Assembly (NCBI GenBank): GCA_934636865.1
Contig: CAKUBI010000020.1
Location: 1-37,656, forward strand
Source: an uncultured Oscillospiraceae bacterium
GTDB lineage: Bacteria > Bacillota > Clostridia > Oscillospirales > Oscillospiraceae
Length of the DNA stretch: 37,656 bases
Reading direction: 5' to 3'
Shown here one piece after another: positions 31,335 through 37,656 of this stretch. Under the pieces are notes generated by a model that saw only the letters and a program-made list of their open reading frames with translations, made no database searches and was not told the origin of the DNA. The number at the start of each line of letters is the position of its first letter. The stretch's first letter is position 1. Both the position numbers and the translations under genes were made by a program.

Positions 31335-31802
31335 TTACTTGGTCTGGCGCTGTTTCTGCATCTCTTCGATCTCGCTGCACAGCTCCTGCGCCGACTCGTT
31401 CTCGCGCATCACGATGAGCACCGTGTCGTCGCCGGCCACGGTGCCGACCTTGGACGAAACGTCCATCCCGTCGAACGCCGCGCCCGCCGCGGGGCCGAGG
31501 CCCGGCATCGTCTTGATCAGCACAAGGTTCTGCGCGCAATCAACCGAAATGATGCTCTCGCGCAGGATGGTCTGTAAACGGTCAGCCAGGTTCAGCCGCA
31601 CCTTCTGTGCGGACACCGCGTAGCGGTAGGTGCCGTTTCCGGTCGGCTCCTTGATCAGATGGAGCTGCTTGATATCGCGGGAGATCGTCGCCTGTGTGCA
31701 GGAGATGCCCTCCTGACGCAGACTGTCGATCAGCTGCTCCTGGGTTTCGATCGCCGACGCGGCGATAATCGCAAGGATCTTCTCCTGTCTCTCATTCTTC
31801 AT
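31335..31802 (-). CDS. argR: Arginine repressor
   Basis: An arginine-sensing hexameric DNA-binding regulator. The 155 residues have the N-terminal winged helix (KILAIIAASAIETQEQLIDSL, then the recognition region CTQATISRDIKQLHL). The C-terminal arginine-binding trimer domain contains VGTVAGDDTVLIVMR. Its start overlaps nadK by 11 bp. In Bacillus the homologue sits in this same recN neighbourhood, away from the arg genes. Confidence 0.95.
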   Translation of the reverse strand: MKNERQEKILAIIAASAIETQEQLIDSLRQEGISCTQATISRDIKQLHLIKEPTGNGTYRYAVSAQKVRLNLADRLQTILRESIISVDCAQNLVLIKTMPGLGPAAGAAFDGMDVSSKVGTVAGDDTVLIVMRENESAQELCSEIEEMQKQRQTK

Positions 31803-32673
31803 TGTTGATTCCTCCCATCAACATTTTCTTTTGTAAAATTTCGCAGAAACTGCGTTTGCTCAGCCGAACGAGCTTGGTATCAAATTTGGAGCGGCGGACC
31901 TCGATGCTGTCGCCGCTGCGCAGGGAAAACGCGCGCCCGCCGTCCACGCTCAGCAGGACCGGCTTGTAGCTGCCCTTTTCCGTCTGCACGGTGATGACGC
32001 GCTCGGGCGAGAGCACGTAGGCGTTGGCATGCACGCTGTGCGCGCAGATGGGCGAAACGATGAAGTTCCGCGCCGTCGGCTCCACGACCGGTCCGCCCGC
32101 CGAGAGCGAATACGCCGTCGAGCCCGTTGGGCTCGCGACGATCACGCCGTCGCCCGCAACGTCCACGAGCTTGCCCTGCTCGGTAAAAATTTTCAGCCGG
32201 ATCACGCGCGAGACATTGCCGCGCGCGATGAGCGCTTCGTTGAGCGCGAGGTTCGAGTAGATTACGCGGCCGTCGCGCTGCACGTTCACATCGAGCATCA
32301 TGCGGCTTTCGATGTCGTACTTCCCTTCGCACAGCGCGCGCAGGCGCGAAAGCTCCCGGCTCTCAAGGTCGGCCATGAAGCCGAGACTGCCGAGGTTCAC
32401 GCCCAGCACCGGCACGTCCTTGTGCGCCGCCGTTTTGGACAGGTGCAGGATCGTTCCGTCGCCGCCGAAGGCGATGATCATATCCGCGCCGCGCAGCTCC
32501 TGCTGCAGCGGCTCGATCGTGAGCCCGTAACCCTCCGGCTTTTCCTGGTTGCGGAACGGCAGACACACCACATTCGGGCAGCCCACCTCGTCGAGCACGC
32601 GTTTGGCCTCCTTGGCGACGCGCAGCTGCGCGTCGCGGTAGGGATTCGGGCAGAGGATGACCTTTTTCAGCAT
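31792..32673 (-). CDS. nadK: NAD kinase
   Basis: Phosphorylates NAD to NADP. In 293 residues the family motifs are clear: MIIAFGGDGTILHLSK, LGVNLGSLGFMAD, LALNEALIARG and the ASPTGSTAYSLSAGGPVV loop. Start at 32673 overlaps tlyA by 7 bp and its end overlaps argR by 11 bp, so the genes are translationally coupled. Length is normal. Confidence 0.97.
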   Translation of the reverse strand: MLKKVILCPNPYRDAQLRVAKEAKRVLDEVGCPNVVCLPFRNQEKPEGYGLTIEPLQQELRGADMIIAFGGDGTILHLSKTAAHKDVPVLGVNLGSLGFMADLESRELSRLRALCEGKYDIESRMMLDVNVQRDGRVIYSNLALNEALIARGNVSRVIRLKIFTEQGKLVDVAGDGVIVASPTGSTAYSLSAGGPVVEPTARNFIVSPICAHSVHANAYVLSPERVITVQTEKGSYKPVLLSVDGGRAFSLRSGDSIEVRRSKFDTKLVRLSKRSFCEILQKKMLMGGINNEE

Positions 32674-33491
32674 CCCGCTCCCTCCTTCCCGTGGTCGAGC
32701 GCCGCGTGCGACTGCTCGACCAGGCCCTCGAGGTCAAAGGTTTTATCCACCCAGTCCCCGCTCTCGAGATAGCCGAGGTATTCAATATTCCCCTCCGGTC
32801 CGCGGATCGGAGAGAACGTGATATCAAGCACTGTAAAGCCAGATTCCTTTGCATGGTTCAGGAAGTGCTCCAGCACCTCAAGGTGCACCGCCGGGTCGCG
32901 CACGACGCCCTTTTTGCCCACCTTTTCGCGCCCCGCTTCAAACTGGGGCTTGATGAGACAGGCGACATGTCCGCCCGCCTTCAAAACGCGGTGCACCGCC
33001 GGCAGAATGAGCTTCAAAGAAATGAACGACACGTCGATGCTGGCAAAATCCAGCTCGTCGGGGATCTGCTCATGATCCAGATAGCGCGCGTTCGTGCGCT
33101 CCAAGCACACCACGCGCTCGTCGGAGCGGAGCTTCCAGTCGAGCTGGCCGTAGCCGACGTCGACGGAGTAGACCTTCTTCGCGCCGTTTTGGAGCATGCA
33201 GTCGGTAAAGCCGCCAGTCGATGCGCCGATATCGGCGCAGATGCAGCCGTCGAGCTTCAGGCCGAAGGTCGTCATCGCCTTTTCAAGCTTCAAGCCCCCT
33301 CGGCTCACATAGCGCAGGGTATTGCCGCGCACCTCGATCTGCGCGTCGTTCAAAACGGCGGTGCCCGCCTTGTCCACGCGCTGCCCGTCCACAAAGACGA
33401 GCCCGCTCATGATCATCGCCTGTGCGCGCTGGCGCGTCTGCTCCAGTCCGCGCTCCACCAGAAGCACATCCAGTCTTGTTTTATTGCTCAT
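32667..33491 (-). CDS. tlyA: TlyA-family rRNA 2'-O-methyltransferase
   Basis: A 274-residue protein with an N-terminal S4 RNA-binding domain (RLDVLLVERGLEQTRQRAQAM) followed by an FtsJ-type SAM-dependent methyltransferase: ADIGASTGGFTDCMLQNGAKKVYSVDVGYGQL, then SIDVSFISL and ACLIKPQFEAGRE. TlyA proteins methylate 2'-OH of rRNA (and are also annotated as hemolysins). The ATG at 33491 overlaps the dxs stop as ATGA. Longer in-frame readings run inside dxs and are rejected. Confidence 0.95.
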   Translation of the reverse strand: MSNKTRLDVLLVERGLEQTRQRAQAMIMSGLVFVDGQRVDKAGTAVLNDAQIEVRGNTLRYVSRGGLKLEKAMTTFGLKLDGCICADIGASTGGFTDCMLQNGAKKVYSVDVGYGQLDWKLRSDERVVCLERTNARYLDHEQIPDELDFASIDVSFISLKLILPAVHRVLKAGGHVACLIKPQFEAGREKVGKKGVVRDPAVHLEVLEHFLNHAKESGFTVLDITFSPIRGPEGNIEYLGYLESGDWVDKTFDLEGLVEQSHAALDHGKEGAGC

Positions 33492-35335
33492 CGCAGCACC
33501 TCCGCAGCTTTTTCCACAAGCGACTCCGCGTCCAGTCCGAATTCGCGCTGCAGCTCCTCCGTCGAGCCCTGCGCGGGGAACGCCTTGCCCAGGTTGCACA
33601 GCTCCATCCGCTCCGGCGCGATATGGTTCCATTCGAGGATAGCCGCCATGCGCTGCCCCATGCAGCCGACGCCCGCGCACTCCTCCGCCACCAGCATCGC
33701 CTTCGTTTTGCCCACGACCTCGCGCATGTCGCGGTCGTAGAGCGGCGAGATGGCGTTGATCTTTACCACGCGCGCCCGGATGCCGCGCCGCTCAAGGAGC
33801 TCCGCCGCGTCCAGCACGTTGTTGATCATCATGCCGTAGGCGCAGAGGGTGATGTCCTCCCCCTCGCGCAGCACAACGAGGTTGTCGCGTCCGCTGTCGG
33901 CCTTGTATGTCCCCTCGCCGCCGCGCGGATAGCGGATGGCGACGGGACCCTTGATCTCGTTGACCGCACGGCGCAGCATCGTGCGCAGCTCCGCGAAGTT
34001 CGACGGGCAAAGCACCGTCATATTCGGGATCTCGGAGAGGAACGTCGCGTCAAAAATGCCGTGGTGCGTCTCGCCGTCCGCGCCGACCATGCCCGCGCGG
34101 TCCACCGCGCAGACCACGTGCAGGTCAGAGAGCGCCGTATCGTGGATGAGCTGGTCATAGGCGCGCTGCAAAAAGCTCGAGTAGATCGCGACCACCGGCG
34201 TGAGGCCCTGCTTGGCCATGCCCGCGGCCATGGCGACGGCATGCCCCTCGGCGATGCCGACATCGAAAAAGCGGTCGGGGTACTGCTCAGAAAATTCATG
34301 CAGGCCCGTGCCGTCCCGCATCGCGGCGGTGATGGCGCAGACGCTCGCGTCGCTTTTCGCGATCTTGCAGAGCTCCTCGCCGAACACGGCGGAAAAATCC
34401 GTCTTTTTCTCGCGCGGCACGCCCATCTTCGGATCAAATTTCCCCACGCCGTGATAGCGCTCCGGCTCCCGCTCGGCGGGCGGATAGCCCTTGCCCTTTT
34501 TTGTGTGCACATGCACGAGCACCGGGCAGTTCAGGTCCTTCGCCCACTTGAGCGTGTTGGTGAGCTGACCGACGTCGTGCCCGTTCACGGGGCCGAGATA
34601 GGTAAAGCCCATATCCTCGAACATCGTCGAATTCGGCAGCAGCGCCTTTTTGACATTCGTTTTGAGCTGATGATTAAAATCGTACACCGCGCGGCCGACC
34701 GCATTGCGGTCGAGCAGGTCGCGGTACGCCTTTTTGAATTCGTAATACGCGGGCTTTGAGCGAAGTAATCCCAGATGCTCGCTCACCGCGCCTACGTTGC
34801 CGTCGATCGACATGCCGTTGTCGTTCAGGATGACGATCAGCGGCTCGCCGCTCGCGCCTGCGTTGTTGAGTCCCTCGTAGGCAAGGCCGCCGGAGAGCGC
34901 GCCGTCGCCGATCAGGGCGAGCACGGAATAATCGTCGTGCAGCAGCGTGCGCGCCCGGGCCATGCCGAGCGCCACGGAGACGGAGTTGGACGCATGGCCC
35001 GCGATGAACGCGTCGTGTGTACTCTCGCGCGGCTTCGGAAAGCCGGAAAGTCCGCCGTACTGCCGCAGCGTCGAAAATTCATTCATCCGCCCGGTGAGGA
35101 TCTTATGCGTGTAGCACTGGTGCCCCACGTCGAACACCAGCCGGTCGCGTGAGGTGTCGAACACGCGGTGGATGGCCACCGTCAGCTCGACCGCGCCGAG
35201 GTTGGACGCCAGGTGTCCGCCCGTCTTGGACACGCTTTTCAGCAAAAATTCACGCAGCTCTGTGCAAAGAAGCTGCGTTTGCGGGTCATTCAGGGTTTTG
35301 ATATCGCTCGGATCATGGATCTTCTCAAGAATCAA
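33488..35335 (-). CDS. dxs: 1-deoxy-D-xylulose-5-phosphate synthase
   Basis: A thiamine-diphosphate enzyme making DXP from pyruvate and glyceraldehyde-3-phosphate, the entry step of the MEP isoprenoid pathway. The 615 residues include GGHLASNLGAVELTVAIH, FDVGHQCYTHKILTGR, the ThDP motif GDGALSGGLAYEGLNNAG and the C-terminal transketolase half with DVGIAEGHAVAMAAGMA and RAGMVGADGETHHG. No ATG fits; the TTG at 35335 is chosen, with AAGGA 6 nt upstream. It follows the OapA-like gene by 13 bp. Confidence 0.97.
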   Translation of the reverse strand: MILEKIHDPSDIKTLNDPQTQLLCTELREFLLKSVSKTGGHLASNLGAVELTVAIHRVFDTSRDRLVFDVGHQCYTHKILTGRMNEFSTLRQYGGLSGFPKPRESTHDAFIAGHASNSVSVALGMARARTLLHDDYSVLALIGDGALSGGLAYEGLNNAGASGEPLIVILNDNGMSIDGNVGAVSEHLGLLRSKPAYYEFKKAYRDLLDRNAVGRAVYDFNHQLKTNVKKALLPNSTMFEDMGFTYLGPVNGHDVGQLTNTLKWAKDLNCPVLVHVHTKKGKGYPPAEREPERYHGVGKFDPKMGVPREKKTDFSAVFGEELCKIAKSDASVCAITAAMRDGTGLHEFSEQYPDRFFDVGIAEGHAVAMAAGMAKQGLTPVVAIYSSFLQRAYDQLIHDTALSDLHVVCAVDRAGMVGADGETHHGIFDATFLSEIPNMTVLCPSNFAELRTMLRRAVNEIKGPVAIRYPRGGEGTYKADSGRDNLVVLREGEDITLCAYGMMINNVLDAAELLERRGIRARVVKINAISPLYDRDMREVVGKTKAMLVAEECAGVGCMGQRMAAILEWNHIAPERMELCNLGKAFPAQGSTEELQREFGLDAESLVEKAAEVLR

Positions 35336-35348
35336 TGCTATTCCTTCT

Positions 35349-35930
35349 TTATCTGTCAGGATGCAGCACCGACAGCACCTTCGCCGCCAGATACACAACA
35401 TCCTTGCTCTTTTTCATTGCGATCTTTTTGCCGATCGCCTTGCCGCCGATCGTCAGCCCTGAGATCAGCGCCGTGACCACAGTGGACACCACGATGCTGC
35501 GCCAGCCGAAGCTGTTTTGCAGCAGCACGACGATGACCGTCGCGGTCGAGCCGCTGACGATGCCGCAGATATCGCCGACCACGTCGTTGCAGAACGAGGC
35601 GACCTTTTCCGCGTTGCGGATGAGGCTCAGCGCCTCCTTCGCGCCCTTGACGCGATGCGCCGCCATTGAGTTGAACGGCTTCGGATTCGCCGCCGTCACG
35701 GCGACGCCGATGATATCGAACATGATGCCGAGCACGACAAAAAGCAGCAGGATCAGCGTCGCGGTCACATAGCCCGCGTCCTCCAGCAGCGCGCCGGAGC
35801 ACAGGCTCATTGCTGCGGAGAGGGCCACAGCGATCAAAAATACGCGGATCACCCAGCGCGCGTGGCTGGGGGTCTTGTCCGTCTTTTTGGGCTTTCGGTC
35901 TCCTTCGTTTTCCACGGTCTCTTTCTCCAT
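35349..35930 (-). CDS. oapA: OapA-like OLE-associated membrane protein
   Basis: A 193-residue protein with a charged N-terminus (MEKETVENEGDRKPKKTDKT), about four hydrophobic segments (VIRVFLIAVALSAAMSL, ATLILLLFVVLGIMFDIIGVAV, the VVGDICGIVSGSTATVIVVLL region, and IVVSTVVTALISGLTIGG) and the conserved-looking middle stretch MAAHRVKGAKEALSLIRNAE. Such proteins are loosely related to DUF21. The gene lies between a large structured RNA region and dxs, the position of oapA, whose product binds OLE RNA and brings it to the membrane in Bacillus halodurans. The SD is weak, and a 6-bp hairpin (35935-35951) sits just before the ATG. Identity rests on size, topology and synteny. Confidence 0.82.
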   Translation of the reverse strand: MEKETVENEGDRKPKKTDKTPSHARWVIRVFLIAVALSAAMSLCSGALLEDAGYVTATLILLLFVVLGIMFDIIGVAVTAANPKPFNSMAAHRVKGAKEALSLIRNAEKVASFCNDVVGDICGIVSGSTATVIVVLLQNSFGWRSIVVSTVVTALISGLTIGGKAIGKKIAMKKSKDVVYLAAKVLSVLHPDR

Positions 35931-35957
35931 TGACTACCATTTTTGATGGTAAGATAC

Positions 35958-36608
35958 GCTAAAACAGCGGCAGCCGCAAAAGGTAATCCTGCGGCATAGG
36001 TCGGGTTGGCTTTCCCCGCAGCGCACCTCCCGTTGCCGATAGAGGCGGTTCCCCCTTAGGCGCTGCACCCCGTTGTTGCCGGACGGGGTACCCGATTGCC
36101 ACTTAGTCCGCACTGTAACCCTCCTGCTGCCCTTCCGACAGCCTAGGTGATTTCCACCCCGGAGTCACACCGTTTCTTATCCTCTTTTGCAGGAAAAATT
36201 TCAAGGAGCGATCGCACCTCGCTCTTGGCCGGAGTCTGTGCGTTGTTCTCCTATCCGGATTCCCCACGCAAGGCAGGCTACACTGCACACAGCGTTCGCG
36301 GCACGAAGGCCGGGTAGCACCGCAATGCAGGTTCATATCCTGTCCCGTACCAAAGTCGATACCCAAAATGGGAGTCCGCTCCGGCACAGCAACAGGTCTC
36401 CGCAGAAACAGGGTCGGCTCCCCTATGCCATTAGGGGACGCCCGGGATCCGCAGGCGCAGCTCTCGCTTTTGCCTCCCTTCAGCACCCACCCCAAACTGG
36501 GCGTAAGAAGCAGGCACCAAAGGCTTCACAGTTGTGCCCTTTAAAGGATTTTTAGGCCCTTCTTAGGAAACGGCAGATCCGACTAGGATACTGCGCCGCT
36601 GTTTAGCA
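35958..36608 (-). ncRNA. ole: OLE RNA (large structured non-coding RNA)
   Basis: About 650 nt without a credible gene, starting right at a sigma-A-type promoter and ending just before the OapA-like gene. The two ends form one helix: GCTAAACAGCGGC (36607-36595) pairs with GCCGCTGTTTTAGC (35971-35958) with a single bulged base. Inner stems include 36438-36433 with 36424-36419 (TCCCCT/AGGGGA type) and 36089-36083 with 36073-36067 (ACCCCGT/ACGGGGT). Length, structure and position upstream of oapA-dxs-tlyA fit OLE RNA (usually near 600 nt), a membrane-bound ribonucleoprotein RNA of Bacillota linked to alcohol, cold and magnesium stress. I identify it by locus, size and structure, not by alignment. 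Confidence 0.85.
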
Positions 36609-36614
36609 GGGCCT

Positions 36615-36643
36615 ATTATACACCTTTCAAAATGAATATGCAA
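36615..36643 (-). promoter_or_regulatory. Promoter of the OLE RNA / oapA / dxs transcript
   Basis: TTGCAT (36638-36643), 17 bp, TATAAT (36615-36620) on the minus strand. Predicted start near 36608, coinciding with the first base of the RNA's closing helix. Confidence 0.88.
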
Positions 36644-36732
36644 GGTATTCAGAATAATATGCACGTTGATATTTTGTAAATTTTTTATTTCCGAAAGCAT
36701 CCTGTCCTCTGCTCGCGGACAAGTGAGCGTAC

Positions 36733-36764
36733 AAAAAGAGGCCTGACGAATCAGGCCTCTTTTT
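36733..36764 (-). terminator. Terminator of tsf
   Basis: Perfect 14-bp arms AAAAAGAGGCCTGA / TCAGGCCTCTTTTT with a 4-nt loop. It isolates tsf from the OLE locus. Confidence 0.95.
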
Positions 36765-36786
36765 CAAAGCGTGATAAACGGGAAGC

Positions 36787-37656
36787 TTACTTGTTGCCGT
36801 TGACCATGGAAGCGATCTCAGCCGCGAAGTTCTCCTGCTTCTTCTCGATGCCCTCGCCCTTCTCGAAGCGAACGGCGGTGTTGAAGCTGACCTTGCCGCC
36901 CAGCGCCTTGGCCGCATTGTTCATATACTGCTCGACCGTGACGTCGCCGTCCTTGACGAAGGCCTGCTGGAGCAGGCAGTTCTCGGCATAGAACTTGTTG
37001 AGCTTGCCCATGACGATCTTTTCCTTGACCTGGTCAGGCTTGCCCGCCATCTTCGGGTCGTTGGCCATCTGGCCGAGCATGACTTCCTTCTCCTCGTCCA
37101 GAACGTCCTGCGTGACCTCGCTCTTGTCCCAGAAGCGGGGGTTGAGCGCGGCGATCTGCATGGCGACGTCCTTGCCGATCTCGGTTGCGTCGCAGCCCTC
37201 GACGGTCAGGTTGACGATAACGCCGATCTTGCCCTTCATGTGGACATAGGGGACGGAGAAGCCGTCGGCAATGCGGGCAAAGCGGCGGATGCTCATGTTC
37301 TCGCGGATGGCGAGGAACAGCTCGTCCTTGGCGTCCTTGACGGTGCCGCTGCCGCTGACCCAGGGGCAGCCCATCAGCGCGTCAACATCGGCGGGGTTCT
37401 CCTTGGCGACGACCTGCGCCACGCCCTTGACGAAGTTGTTGAACGGCTCGCCGTTGGCGACGAAGTCGGTCTCGCAGTTGACCTCGACCACAACGCCGAC
37501 ACCGTCGATGACGGTAGCGTAAGCCATACCCTCAGCAGCCACGCGGCTGGCCTTCTTCGCCTGGGAGGCGAGGCCCTTCTCGCGCAGATACATGACGGCC
37601 TTTTCCATATCGCCCTCGCACTCGATGAGGGCCTTCTTGCAGTCCATCAGGCCGCA
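36787..37656 (-). CDS. tsf: Elongation factor Ts, cut by the right edge
   Basis: Guanine nucleotide exchange factor that recycles EF-Tu. The visible 290 residues begin inside the N-terminal UBA-like domain (CGLMDCKKALIECEGDMEKAV) and continue through VVVEVNCETDFVA, GKIGVIVNL and the core, with the C-terminal VEQYMNNAAKALGGKVS and a full stop at 36787. The gene start, some 15-20 codons further, is outside the window. An in-frame ATG at 37647 is internal and is not the start. Its terminator follows 22 bp downstream. Confidence 0.97.
   Translation of the reverse strand, partial: CGLMDCKKALIECEGDMEKAVMYLREKGLASQAKKASRVAAEGMAYATVIDGVGVVVEVNCETDFVANGEPFNNFVKGVAQVVAKENPADVDALMGCPWVSGSGTVKDAKDELFLAIRENMSIRRFARIADGFSVPYVHMKGKIGVIVNLTVEGCDATEIGKDVAMQIAALNPRFWDKSEVTQDVLDEEKEVMLGQMANDPKMAGKPDQVKEKIVMGKLNKFYAENCLLQQAFVKDGDVTVEQYMNNAAKALGGKVSFNTAVRFEKGEGIEKKQENFAAEIASMVNGNK

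Noticed and set aside
36103..36495. A 130-codon open frame inside the OLE region
   Set aside because: No SD, no recognisable family, and it lies across the structured RNA whose ends pair with each other.
35931..36640. tmRNA or another tRNA-like RNA in the gap before tsf
   Set aside because: No tRNA-like ends, CCA or tag-peptide reading were found, and the locus and size fit OLE RNA instead.

Overview
The window reads as chromosome from a GC-rich, endospore-forming member of the Clostridia (Bacillota). The support is sigH, a yunB homologue, spoIIM, a SpoIID-family protein, a tyrosyl T-box leader, the dxs-tlyA-nadK-argR-recN cluster and AGGAGG-type ribosome binding sites. An Oscillospiraceae-like gut bacterium is my best guess; that placement is inference. 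Almost every gene lies on the minus strand. The exceptions are rnpB and dapA on the plus strand. No tRNA, rRNA, transposase or prophage gene was seen.

Left end (1-5974): a type I-C CRISPR-Cas locus. A CRISPR array runs off the left edge. Upstream of it, in transcription order, are cas3, cas5c, cas8c (with an internal cas11c start) and cas7c. The cas4-cas1-cas2 adaptation genes usually found between cas7 and the array are absent. The operon has a consensus promoter, then a leader with three mutually exclusive pairing segments that look like a transcription attenuator. A 12-nt copy of the crRNA 5' handle lies at the end of ligA, just upstream of that promoter.

6027-11446: ligA (a variant lacking a usually essential lysine), yunB and murD, then divergent rnpB with an unusually long P12 helix, then an ECF transporter S component.

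11722-20665: core genes in short operons: trmK-nif3-yebC, a DUF1858 protein, a zinc-ribbon protein, sigH, ruvC-ruvA-ruvB-glmM and spoIIM-xerD.

20675-26989: a 365-bp repeat-rich intergenic region, then a SpoIID-like gene, queA, tgt, yajC and a TIGR04086-like membrane gene on one strand, facing away from dapA. Seven ATTCA motifs at an 11-bp spacing lie downstream of dapA.

27025-37656: T-box-controlled tyrS, an apparently inactive membrane-anchored M28-family protein, recN, argR, nadK, tlyA, dxs, a membrane protein and a roughly 650-nt structured non-coding region, then the end of tsf. The non-coding region plus the membrane gene directly upstream of dxs match the OLE RNA / OapA arrangement. 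This large RNA of still unclear mechanism is the most remarkable element in the window. Here it has its own promoter and a near-perfect helix closing its two ends.
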